DNA of 62,387 nucleotides from Paenibacillus sp. 32O-W (GTDB lineage: Bacteria > Bacillota > Bacilli > Paenibacillales > NBRC-103111): NCBI RefSeq assembly GCF_007679495.1, contig NZ_VEGP01000029.1, positions 1 through 62,387 of the forward strand, given 5' to 3'. Positions within the stretch are counted from its first letter, which is position 1. Every line of letters begins with the position of its first letter. The position numbers and the translations under genes are program-made. Positions 1 to 10,100 of the stretch are shown piece by piece. The notes under the pieces were generated by a model. It searched no databases. It was not told where the DNA came from and worked only from the letters and a program-made list of their open reading frames with translations.

Positions 1-130
1 GGGTTTTTCACTCGGATCGCCTCCCACAGGCAACAAGGTTTTACCTATAGGTATTAGACATTTGTTTCCAAAATCCTTTAGTGCCATTTATATAGAACAT
101 TAGTATCTAAAACAAATCTTAATGATTCTG

Positions 131-1282
131 TCATGAATACACCTCAATTCCAAGGTGTTTCGCATACTCCGAAAAGGTATTTCCTTTAAGGCCTGTCAGT
201 CTATATGCTTCGTTATATTGCAAACGCCCTTCCTTTGCACTTGTAAACACAGCTTCCGCAAAACGTCGGCCAATTCGGAAGTGTTGGTTCGAGTAGAAGT
301 TTCCCCCGCCTTCTCCATCTTGAGCTTGTTTACGCTCAATTTCAACCCATGCATGATAAAAATCAAAAAACTCATCTCTAGATATTAACATCAAGTCTAA
401 AGCTCTTCGAGCTGTTACAATGCTGCTCACCTTGAAATGTTTTGCCAAAAGGTTGAACCGATCAGGGTCATTATTGATACTCCCCCACACCGATCTCAAC
501 TCATCTTCTGGCACGAGGAATTCTGCTGCTGTTTGATTACAAGCTTGCTCAATCCCTTTATTAGAAGGTTGAAGGTTAGAAAGATCAAAGGCCGCACTTG
601 CCCCAAACCAGATGTGAGCTAATTCGTGAGCAATGGTAAACATCTGAGCAGCCTTACCATCAGCTCCGTTAATGAATATCAGCGGGGCATATTCATCCAC
701 AAGAACAAAACCCCTGAATTCATTCACATCCAGCTTCCTGTGTGTGTTGTTCCCTACTATTCCATTTCTAACAACCAAGACACCAGTATTCTCGATTTTG
801 ATCATTAACATTTGGAGAGCTTCCTGCCAACTTTTACAGTCCGCTGCCCAACCATTTTCAATTTCCAAAGTCCTTCTAATTTTTTGGGCCACTTCCTTGG
901 GTTTATCCGTCAATTGGCAAGATCCAACATAGGATAGCGGTTCTTGCCCCATATCCAATAAATATTCACGCATCCATGCTTGCCTTCGCTGCATCATTTG
1001 GACAGTTTCCAGCAAGTCAGGACTTGGTTTAGAAGCATAAGTATCATCAATTGTTCTATAGTGTGGAATAGGCAACTGTATTTGCGGTGGTTTAGATAAA
1101 AAGAAAAAACCGAGTGGAGTGGAAGTGGCTTTAGCAAGCTGTTCCAGTTGTCTTAATGTTGGTTGTGTTTCATTTTTCATCCAACTAATTAACTTCGGGA
1201 ACTTCTTTTCAATCGTCTCAGCTACATCTGCACGTTGTAAAGCCCACCGAATCACTTCTGGGTTCACTGCAACTCTTGCCAC
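131..1282 (-). CDS. ImmA/IrrE family metallo-endopeptidase, last gene of the defence cluster
   Basis: Putative zinc metallopeptidase of the ImmA/IrrE (COG2856) type, a family that cleaves repressors to switch on mobile or stress genes. The zinc motif HELAH lies in the middle of the protein, followed about 30 residues later by AAEFLVP, which carries the usual third zinc-ligand glutamate. The first 60 residues look like a helix-turn-helix region of XRE type (LRQLEQLAKAT). I chose the GTG at 1282 because a GGAGG sits eight bases before it; a GTG three codons upstream would overlap that site. The gene follows Res after a 129-base gap in the same direction, so it may be the regulator or an effector of the cluster. 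The peptidase call is firm; its target is unknown. Confidence 0.85.
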   Translation of the reverse strand: MARVAVNPEVIRWALQRADVAETIEKKFPKLISWMKNETQPTLRQLEQLAKATSTPLGFFFLSKPPQIQLPIPHYRTIDDTYASKPSPDLLETVQMMQRRQAWMREYLLDMGQEPLSYVGSCQLTDKPKEVAQKIRRTLEIENGWAADCKSWQEALQMLMIKIENTGVLVVRNGIVGNNTHRKLDVNEFRGFVLVDEYAPLIFINGADGKAAQMFTIAHELAHIWFGASAAFDLSNLQPSNKGIEQACNQTAAEFLVPEDELRSVWGSINNDPDRFNLLAKHFKVSSIVTARRALDLMLISRDEFFDFYHAWVEIERKQAQDGEGGGNFYSNQHFRIGRRFAEAVFTSAKEGRLQYNEAYRLTGLKGNTFSEYAKHLGIEVYS

Positions 1283-1411
1283 TTCCGCCACCTCCTTTTT
1301 AAGTTCATTTTATGATATTCAATTGGTATTTGGAATCACAATTTTTAGCTGTAGCCATTCAACCAATATCACCGATTAACAAATTCCAGCAATATTATGC
1401 CCAATTTTAAT

Positions 1412-4400
1412 TCAAGCCTTCACAATCTCCAACAATTTCTCATAACTGTTCACGACATCATACTTCAGCTGTCCTGTATTCAACTTAGCAAAGTGTTTTC
1501 GGGCACATTCGATCTTCGCCTTCTCCACTTCCCGGAGCTCCAAGGATTCCATGGAGCCTTTCGTTTCTGCAATGAAGTAAATGTGCTTCACTTCACCTTC
1601 TTTGAATACAATTGCCCAGTCCGGATTGTAATTTCCCATTGGCGTTGGGATAAAAAATCCACGCGGCAGTTTGGCGTACACTCGAACTTCGTTGCTGACA
1701 TCAAGCTCTCTAGCAAAAGCACGCTCGATCTTGGAATCCGTCACAACATAGTCGTAAATGTGTTTTTCAACCGGGATCGCATTCTGCCCTAATTGCCCTG
1801 ATAATGTATTTTTCGTAAATACGTCCGCTTCGAACGTATCATTGAGAACATCATATGTGATGGATTCAATGATCGTCGTCGCCTTCTGCTCGTTGATCAG
1901 CTTGGCGGCACGAATCATGAATTCTTCCGGGTTTTTGCGGAATTGAAGGAAAGTCGCTTCTTTGATCCCCGTTAAAATTGCCACGATCGTCTTTCTCGTC
2001 AGCCGCGTTTCGTCCATTAGCTTTCCGACCAAATCGTATTTCACCCGAAAATCCGGTTTCACTTCCACAAGCTCTGTTTTGGTTTCTCGCGTCTGAAAGG
2101 CTTCCCCCGACTTTAGCTGTTGCTGGGACTCAATTCGGTTCATTTCGCCATGCCTGATTGCATATCGGATCGCAGGCACTTGTAAATGATTGTCCAAAGT
2201 CCATACACATTTCTTAACAAGTTCCTCGGAGTCGAATTTGACAGTATACACGGATTTGCGATTAATTTGGTTCCAAAGCTCTTGAAATTCCTTTTTATAA
2301 AAATTGTTATTGACCATAACGGAAGCAATATTACGGTTCCGTTCATTATCCGCCAGATTCGATTTGCCCTCTACATAAATCGACTTAACCAATTCGACCA
2401 ACGGTTCCTGAAAGTCCGTCAATTCCTCAGGAAGTTTGAGCCCCTGATTTTCTACAGCGTTAAAATAAACATCCGTCAAATTGTACTGATCATCCACATA
2501 ATCATTTTTAATAAACGTGTACAGTAACTTGCTTGCTAAGGTATCTTCTAATTTCAATTGCTCGCCGCGTGCATTCTTCAACACCTTATCCAGGAAGAAG
2601 TCGCGATCTGCTTTGCGTGGACGATCGGACAGCGTTTCGGCGATTTCATTTTGCAGCTGTTTCGCAAATTGCTCGTACGACTCACTGGCAATGACGGTCA
2701 ACACATTGATTTCATGAACGTCGATACCTGGTACACTCGAATCCATCCGTTCACCATTCTGATTGACACAAAGCCGCAGTCCCCGCCCGACTTCCTGACG
2801 TTTTTTGATGGTGGAATCGCTATATTTCAGCGTGCAAATTTGGAACACATTCGGATTATCCCAACCTTCCTTAAGAGCAGAGTGGGAGAAGATAAACCGG
2901 GTTGGTTCCGCGAAACTTAGCAATCGTTCTTTATCCCGCATAATCAGGTCATAAGCATCCGCATCATCGGAGTCCGTCTCTCTTGCCGATACCTTCGGAT
3001 CGACATAACGTTTGCTTTTCTTATCGATCGAGAAATAACCCTTATGCGTTTCTTTCACCTGTATCCGATTCAAATACTGAATGTATGGATCATCGGCAAA
3101 CAGCGACAATTGCTCATTGAGCAAGGCCGTGTATTCTTCCTCAAACATATCTGCGTAGACGCCATTTAATTCCGAACCATCTTTATCATATTGCCGATAT
3201 TTTGCCACTTCGTCGATGAAAAAGAGCGAAAGCACTTTAATCCCTTGATGAAACAACGCACGTTCTTTTTCAAAATGGGACTTGATCGTTTCCCGAATCT
3301 GAATACGGCGGAAATGCAGTTCTCCAACATCCCCCTGAACATCTCCAGCGTATAAAGTTACGCCGTTTATAAAGCTAATGCTGTTATTTTGTCCATTAAT
3401 TTCGGACACTTTATATCCCTTGTACTGCTCAAGCTCACCGGATAATTGGTATATATCGTCATTTTGTCTGATTTTATGCGTCTTCCTGGCAAGACCCGTT
3501 TTTGTCTTCACTTCGAATTCCAGCCGGGCCACCGGAGCATGCTTCGTGCTCACATCGATTCCTTCCAGATACAGATAGCTGTCCGTGCCGCTTGTTCCTT
3601 TGGCCGTAATCCCCTTCACGCTGATCTTTTTCACCAGCTTTTTGTTGTACGCATCCAAAGCATCGAGCCGGTACACTTTGTTGTAATCTTCACGATGTGT
3701 CGCCGAATATCGCAAGGTGAACAACGGATTAAAAGCCTTTAGGGATTCTTTCGTCTGCTTGCCTTCCACGGATTGCGGCTCGTCTATGATCATGATCGGA
3801 TTCGTGCTCGCCAGAACGTCTATCGGTTTGCGGCTGTTGAAGTCATCCAGTTCCATGTAAATCCGTCTTGCATCTTTCCCTCTCGCATTAAAGGCCTGCG
3901 AATTGATAATCATGACATTGATCCCGGCGTCGCTGGCAAATTTCTCAATATGATGCAATTGCTTCGAATTATACACAAAGTATCGTGCCTTCGTGCCGTA
4001 TTCGGACATGAAGTGATCTTCCGTGATCTGGAACGTCTTGAGCACACCTTCACGAATGGCGATAGAAGGAACAACGACAATAAACTTGCTCCATCCGTAC
4101 TTTTGGTACAGTTCGAACATGGTACGGATGTACGTATAGGTTTTGCCTGTCCCGGTTTCCATTTCGATCGTCAGATTATATTTGTTCTCAAGCTTCTCGG
4201 ATATTTTCAGACCGTTCTTCCGTTGCACCGTTTGGATGTTTTTCAAGATTTCCTGATCAATCAATTGAATGGCGTTGTTCTTGAATCCAATATTCGCTTG
4301 TTCGGCATTCGCGAGATCATCCATGACCATTTGTTCCGGCTTTTGTCTTCTGCCGCGGTCAAGGGTAAATCGGGACAACTCATTCGGTTGCCCCTCAAAG

Positions 4401-4462
4401 CAATCCACGATACTTTTTACGGCGTCCAACTGAAACTGCTGATGCTTGAATTTGATCTTCAA
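1412..4462 (-). CDS. res: Type III restriction enzyme, Res subunit (helicase-nuclease)
   Basis: The 1016-residue Res subunit of a type III restriction-modification system: an ATP-driven superfamily 2 translocase fused to an endonuclease. Walker A is ETGTGKT at residues 102-108 and motif II is DEPQ at 227-230, a variant seen in Res proteins. A PD-(D/E)xK-like nuclease lies at the C-terminus: PD at about 947 and ETK at 966-968. Length is normal for Res (about 900-1050). Translation starts at TTG 4462, preceded by AAGGTGGTGAGC, 15 bases after the mod stop codon. With Mod it should form the complex that cuts near two head-to-head unmethylated sites. The reading frame is intact. Confidence 0.93.
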   Translation of the reverse strand: MKIKFKHQQFQLDAVKSIVDCFEGQPNELSRFTLDRGRRQKPEQMVMDDLANAEQANIGFKNNAIQLIDQEILKNIQTVQRKNGLKISEKLENKYNLTIEMETGTGKTYTYIRTMFELYQKYGWSKFIVVVPSIAIREGVLKTFQITEDHFMSEYGTKARYFVYNSKQLHHIEKFASDAGINVMIINSQAFNARGKDARRIYMELDDFNSRKPIDVLASTNPIMIIDEPQSVEGKQTKESLKAFNPLFTLRYSATHREDYNKVYRLDALDAYNKKLVKKISVKGITAKGTSGTDSYLYLEGIDVSTKHAPVARLEFEVKTKTGLARKTHKIRQNDDIYQLSGELEQYKGYKVSEINGQNNSISFINGVTLYAGDVQGDVGELHFRRIQIRETIKSHFEKERALFHQGIKVLSLFFIDEVAKYRQYDKDGSELNGVYADMFEEEYTALLNEQLSLFADDPYIQYLNRIQVKETHKGYFSIDKKSKRYVDPKVSARETDSDDADAYDLIMRDKERLLSFAEPTRFIFSHSALKEGWDNPNVFQICTLKYSDSTIKKRQEVGRGLRLCVNQNGERMDSSVPGIDVHEINVLTVIASESYEQFAKQLQNEIAETLSDRPRKADRDFFLDKVLKNARGEQLKLEDTLASKLLYTFIKNDYVDDQYNLTDVYFNAVENQGLKLPEELTDFQEPLVELVKSIYVEGKSNLADNERNRNIASVMVNNNFYKKEFQELWNQINRKSVYTVKFDSEELVKKCVWTLDNHLQVPAIRYAIRHGEMNRIESQQQLKSGEAFQTRETKTELVEVKPDFRVKYDLVGKLMDETRLTRKTIVAILTGIKEATFLQFRKNPEEFMIRAAKLINEQKATTIIESITYDVLNDTFEADVFTKNTLSGQLGQNAIPVEKHIYDYVVTDSKIERAFARELDVSNEVRVYAKLPRGFFIPTPMGNYNPDWAIVFKEGEVKHIYFIAETKGSMESLELREVEKAKIECARKHFAKLNTGQLKYDVVNSYEKLLEIVKA

Positions 4463-4477
4463 TTTGAGCTCACCACC

Positions 4478-6442
4478 TTACAGCACTTGAATTTCTGTGC
4501 CCGGAGAGAGCATCTTGAACAATTCTTCTACATTGATGCGAGCGGAATCATCTTCAAAGGAACTATCGCGGAATACAACCCGAAGCGGTTTTTCCGCTGC
4601 AATTTGTATAATGACGGATTCCGATACGTTGTCATCAAAACATGCAATTAAAGAGTTTCCGGCGACGTAATGGACGGTCTTCCCTTCAATCTGTTTCGTT
4701 TCCATAGGCAACGAAAGCTCAAGGCCGAGTTCCAGCATGACCTGGATTAGCAAATCTTCCCCGGTACGATCTTCTTTGATATTGGATGCAAGATCGAACA
4801 TGTCACCCTGTTTTAGCTTGTCCGGTGTGTAGTAAACGTCCTTCATGTTCGATGAATCCACGCGGAATACCCGGAAGCCGTAATCGATGTCTGCACCTGT
4901 TTCTTCTTTAATCATCTTCGCTGCCCGGCGGATACGTTCTTTACCGATTTCGCAGATGTTTTTGTAACCGGCTTTATATGCTTCGGATCTCTCATCGGTT
5001 TCTTCCGGAAGCTGTACCATAATGTATTTTCGATTTCCTCCATCTTCAGCGTTAAGTTGCATGACTGCGTGGGCAGTAGTTGCCGAGCCGGAAAAGAAGT
5101 CTAAAATTAATGCGTCTTTATTAGCAAAAGACATGATATGTTCCTTACTAATTTCTACAACTTTCGGAGTGTCAAATGGAATATCAAGTTTATTTAGTAA
5201 GTCTTCATCACTCCCACCAAAATATAAGAGGGATGGAATGTTTTCGTGCATATTTTCTTTTAATAGATATTTTCTATTCGGTATTGTCGTTTCATCTTCG
5301 CCAAACAATATCCTTCCTTCCTCCAACAATCTGTTCATAGTTGCAGATGGGTTCCTCCACCCTCTAGCTGGGACTGGGCAAGGCTTTTTGGTAATAGGAT
5401 GAACCAATGGAATAAAGTAATCATCGGGTGCCTTTTTCTTGTTTGGCCAAGCCATTGAAACGGGACGAAAAACATCTCCGTTTTCATCAATCTTGTTATA
5501 TGCTTTTTCCCCACCACTTAAATCCTGTTGTGAATTGATCCAGTTAACGAACTCCCTGTTAACATCGTCAAGGGTAAATGATGAACTTAGCTTGGCAAAT
5601 ATTTGTTGGGCTTTTTTGAGTATTTTCTCTGCATTTTTTTTAAGACGCCTAATGTCATTCTTTAAGAGACAGCTATCAATATTTTTTGCATAGGCAATAA
5701 TATATTCGTGTTGATATGCAATTCCTCTTGCATCCCCTTTAGGGTTTCTTTTGTCCCAAATAATTGTGCCAAGTTCGTTTTGTTCACCATATATCTCGTT
5801 AAGAAGTTTTTGTAAATTAGTAACTTCATTCTCATCAATATTAACGAGTATTACACCATCGTCAGTCATTAAATTTCTTGCAATTTTAAGCCTCGAATAC
5901 ATCATTGTAAGCCAATCACTATGAAACCTACCATTTGACTCTGTATTCAGAAATAAACGGTTTCCTTCCTCGTCTACCTGACCGGATTCATCAAGATATT
6001 CTTTGGTGGATTCCTTATAGTCATCCTTATAGATGAAATCCTTCCCGGTATTATACGGTGGATCAATATAAATCAGATTAACTTTATTCAAATACGATTC
6101 CTGAAGCAGCTTTAAAACTTCAAGGTTATCACCTTCAATGTACAGGTTCTGCGTATTATCCCAATCCACGCTGTCTTCCTTGACAGGACGCAACGTTTTG
6201 TCAATCGGTGTGTTTGCGTTAAGGATGGCCTGTTTCTTCCCAGGCCACGTCAATTGATACCGTTCTTTTTCACCTTCAACCAGAACATCGAAAAGTTCCT
6301 GCTTCAACAAATCAAAATCGACCGCTCGTTTGATTTTTCCTTTTTCATCTCTGGCTTCGGTAATCACGTTGGGGAACAACTCTGCAATCTTGTCGATATT
6401 GACTTGAGTCAAATCAACCGATTTCATTGTCAATTTGTTCAT
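4478..6442 (-). CDS. mod: Type III DNA methyltransferase, Mod subunit (adenine-N6)
   Basis: Mod subunit that recognises the target and methylates adenine at N6. The beta-class order is visible: catalytic motif IV DPPY at residues 127-130, a long central target-recognition region, then the AdoMet-binding motif I DFFSGSA at 448-454. A GGAGG lies eight bases before the ATG. The central part (bases about 5050-6010) looks clearly more AT-rich than the ends of the gene and than its neighbours. This fits replacement of the target-recognition domain by recombination, which is known for mod alleles. The gene lies 19 bases after the DUF4391 gene and 15 bases before res, so it is very likely in one operon with them. 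Confidence 0.93.
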   Translation of the reverse strand: MNKLTMKSVDLTQVNIDKIAELFPNVITEARDEKGKIKRAVDFDLLKQELFDVLVEGEKERYQLTWPGKKQAILNANTPIDKTLRPVKEDSVDWDNTQNLYIEGDNLEVLKLLQESYLNKVNLIYIDPPYNTGKDFIYKDDYKESTKEYLDESGQVDEEGNRLFLNTESNGRFHSDWLTMMYSRLKIARNLMTDDGVILVNIDENEVTNLQKLLNEIYGEQNELGTIIWDKRNPKGDARGIAYQHEYIIAYAKNIDSCLLKNDIRRLKKNAEKILKKAQQIFAKLSSSFTLDDVNREFVNWINSQQDLSGGEKAYNKIDENGDVFRPVSMAWPNKKKAPDDYFIPLVHPITKKPCPVPARGWRNPSATMNRLLEEGRILFGEDETTIPNRKYLLKENMHENIPSLLYFGGSDEDLLNKLDIPFDTPKVVEISKEHIMSFANKDALILDFFSGSATTAHAVMQLNAEDGGNRKYIMVQLPEETDERSEAYKAGYKNICEIGKERIRRAAKMIKEETGADIDYGFRVFRVDSSNMKDVYYTPDKLKQGDMFDLASNIKEDRTGEDLLIQVMLELGLELSLPMETKQIEGKTVHYVAGNSLIACFDDNVSESVIIQIAAEKPLRVVFRDSSFEDDSARINVEELFKMLSPGTEIQVL

Positions 6443-6461
6443 TGGTTTGACCTCCAGTTAC

Positions 6462-7118
6462 TTAATCAAGAAGTTGATTCAGTTCTTTTCTCTTGCGTTG
6501 TAGTTCCATGTTTAATTCGACTTTGCGGTTGAATTGTTTTTCAGCCCGAATCTTGGACTCTAGCCGGTGGCATTCTTGCGTCAACTTGTCAATTTGGGCT
6601 TGCCGCTCCAAAACGGCTGTAAGCTCGATTTCCGGCTTCACCTTAATGGGAAGCAGTTGACGGATGATGTTCTCATAAACAACCTTTAGATTGAGTCCTT
6701 GGAGGATATCCAGCTCGATACTCTCCGCCGGTTGCCAGTCCGTCTCGTGGTAGGAACGAACTACAGACCGATTGTCGTCGGTTTGATTTCGCTCTTTGTA
6801 GGCGATAGCGAGCTTGGCCTGACCATCATACATTAAGACATGCAAAATGGGATAAGGGATCGCCTTGTCAATATTCCGCAGCAAGTCAAGGGAGTAGGTT
6901 TGCTCCTTCAAATGAATCTCGAATATCTGAATTTCTTCAATGTCGTCTTTCGGATCGAGACGAATCGTCTCCTTGGATAACTTGTGTTTCCAGATGATCG
7001 ATTCGACTTGTTCAGTAAACAATTCCTTCAGATGTTGGTTTGCATGCAGCTTCTCATAAAATTTGTTCTTCGGAATTTTGCGGTTTACGAGTGTACTTGA
7101 CGGCAATTGAAACATCAC
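6462..7118 (-). CDS. DUF4391 domain protein associated with the helicase and type III R-M genes
   Basis: A 218-residue protein that I match to the DUF4391 family, whose function is not established. It begins with a short basic segment (KIPKNKFYEKL) and ends in a charged, probably coiled-coil stretch (about residues 165-215, rich in R, K, E and L). No catalytic motif is evident. Its ATG overlaps the helicase stop codon by four bases, a sign of translational coupling, and mod starts 19 bases after its end. From this context I infer a partner or adaptor of the helicase. DUF4391 next to a SNF2-type helicase and type III mod is an arrangement I recall from other genomes. Confidence 0.7.
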   Translation of the reverse strand: MMFQLPSSTLVNRKIPKNKFYEKLHANQHLKELFTEQVESIIWKHKLSKETIRLDPKDDIEEIQIFEIHLKEQTYSLDLLRNIDKAIPYPILHVLMYDGQAKLAIAYKERNQTDDNRSVVRSYHETDWQPAESIELDILQGLNLKVVYENIIRQLLPIKVKPEIELTAVLERQAQIDKLTQECHRLESKIRAEKQFNRKVELNMELQRKRKELNQLLD

Positions 7119-10100
7119 GCATTCACCTGCCTGATGACGACAAAGGTGATGAGTTCAAAGTCCTCAATCCCTTTAATCGAGTCGATTAGTGCCGTCGTCC
7201 CGCCGCTACTGAACAAGCTGTCCAGATCGTTTTCTTCTTTCACCTGAACAATTGAGCGAATCGTTTCTTCCAACAACATGGAATACATGTACATCTTTTT
7301 GCCGTCTTTCGTCGCTTGATTGAAGCTGCGGCAAGCATCCATCATTGGTTCGGATTGCCCTCTGCATAGAGATCGCAGGATATCAAGTGTCTTTTTGACA
7401 TCCATATGATTGGTGATGACTTCACCATCTTCGCTCATATAGACAAGGTAAAAGGGATGTAGCCGGTTCTGCTTGTCGGGGTTCAGTTCCTCATTGACAT
7501 TGCGAAGAACAAAGATGACGCCGGGCTTTGCTCCCTTCTCTTCATCAGCAGCCACAACCGCATGCAGTCCGCTCGGAACGGTATCAAGTTCTCCGTTTTC
7601 CTTGACATAGTTCACCAAGTCCATGCGGAAATCGTTCAGGCCCAAATCGGTGATGGAGACGCCTGTGTTCATATCATCCAGATCGACGACTTCCTTTTGC
7701 AAACGATGAAGTTGCTGCTTCCGATATTCCAGATCGCTGGATTGATTGAACAGAACGTTATCATCGCCGGTTGCCGTCATATCCATGATGACCATGCGAT
7801 TTTCGACCCGTTCTTTTAACTGAATGTATTCATCCAGCGTCATGTTGGGCCAGAAGTTCACCAATTGAATTTCCTTGTTCTGCGAACCGATCCGGTCTAT
7901 TCGGCCAAATCGTTGAATAATCCGCACTGGATTCCAGTGAATGTCATAGTTGATAAGATAGTCGCAATCTTGCAAGTTTTGCCCCTCAGAAATACAATCG
8001 GAAGCAATGAGCAGATCAATCTCGCCTTTGACATCCGGCATGGTCAGCTTCTTCTCCTTGGATCGAGGCGAGAAGCAAGTCAGCAATGTGCTGATATCAT
8101 TCCGCAAACCAGCGGTGTTTTTGTTCTCATCGCTGCCGACGATTTTGGCCGTGTCGATATTGTACTTCGCCTTCATGTACGCAGATAAATGCGTGTACAA
8201 GTACGCCGCGGTATCCGTGAACGCACTGAAAATGATGACTTTGCGGTTGCCGGGATTGATCGGATGATTGATTTTGTGATCAATAACCTGCTTTAATGTG
8301 TTTAGCTTCGCATCATGTTCAGGCGTTACTTTCCGCATTTCAGACAGCAAGGCGGAAAGAATGTTGTGATCATTCATCAAATCTTCTTTCCAGCGAAGAA
8401 CATCCATATCGGACAAATTGATCTTGATTGTATCCCCGATGCTGAAATCATCGTCCAACCAGTCGTCATCGTCAAGATTGGCATCCTCAATATCGGTATA
8501 ACCTACAGCGTCGGATTTCCCGCTTCGCTCGAACGCTTCGATTTGCTGAAGCGTCTGATCAATTTTGGAGACAATCTTGGAAAGGGTCAATCGGAAAGAT
8601 TCCACTGAACTTTCCAGGCGTTTCAGCAGGTTGATCCGCATCAAGAGTTGCAAGCTGCCTTCGCGATCCATCTGCCTGAAGTTCCCGCTCCCGCCCCTTA
8701 CGCTGGTGTCATACAACTCTTCATAGAAACGCAATCGGCTCGGCTGAATGTATTTGAATGGTGCATAAATGCCGAGATTGATTCTGGACAACTCTATAAA
8801 AATTTCATTATACCCGATAACATCCGTTCTGTCGGTCAAATCGCAAAACTTGGAGAGAGGCGGCAGTCGTCTGGGGAACTCGCCGATTTCTTCCGCTTTG
8901 TAATACTTCTGGATATGCTTGCGTGACCGGGCGATCGTCAAGCTGTCCAGCAGCTCAAAAAAGTCGAAGTCGAGCATACCAAGAAGCGTCTCCGTTGTAC
9001 GTTCAGCAACATCCATCTTAGACCACTGGTTAAACGCGGACTGGGCTCGTTTGAAGATGTCGTTAATCCCCCGCTCCGTGCCCAACTTGCTGTTGATTTC
9101 CTCTGGATTTCCTTCATAAGCCAAGGCAAGCTGGTTGCGAAGATCCATGAACTTGTTGTTCACCGGAGTAGCGGAGAGCATGAGCACTTTCGTTTTCACG
9201 CCGCTTTTTAACACTTTCCGCATCAGCTTCTGATACCGCGTCTCTTTATCTTTCTTGGCTTCGTTGTTACGGAAATTATGCGACTCATCAATGACGAGCA
9301 GATCGTAATTGCCCCAATTCAACCGGTCAAGCGGGATATCGTTTGATTTGCCTCTTTCCCGCGATATGTCCGTATGGTAGAGTACATCATAGCGGAATCG
9401 GTCAGCATACAAAATATTGTTGGTTACATTCTGTTTATAGGTAAGCCAGTTGTCGCCGAGTTTCTTGGGACATAACAACAATACGGACTTGTTGCGAAGT
9501 TCATAGTATTTAATGATGCCAAGAGCCGTGAATGTTTTCCCCAGACCGACGCTGTCTGCCAGGATGCATCCATTGTATTTTTCCAGTTTATTAATCGCAC
9601 CAAGAACCGCATCTTTCTGGAAGTGATAGAGACGTTTCCAGATTTCCGTCTCTTTGAATCCAGTTGCTTCGTTGGGCAATATGTCTTCTGTGATGTCCGA
9701 TAGGAACTCGTTGAAAATATTGTACAAAATGACATAGTAAATGAACTCCGGAGAGTTCTCTTTATACACCGATGAAATATGCTCCACAACTTGGTTCGTG
9801 ACATCTTCAAGCTTGCTTTTGTCATTCCATACCTGATCGAACAGATCGAAATACATTTTGGTAAACGGAGCTTCTGTGAACTTGTTCACCATCTTGGAGA
9901 GAGCATTGCCCTTTTCATAACCAAGATCAACGGTCGTAAAGCCATCAATCGGCATATAGGTGATCGGCTCGTTTGCAGTCTGCACATTCAGCATGCCTTG
10001 CATTAAACCTGAAGTACGGTTCGATTTGAACGTGACTTTTTTACGAATCCAGTCACTGCACTCTTTTGCAATCGCTTTGAGTGTCAATTCGTTTTTGAGC

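Noticed and set aside
3773-4651. Plus-strand frame of 292 codons opposite res and mod
   Set aside because: It is a shadow of two well-supported minus-strand genes; composition is not protein-like and it has no ribosome site.
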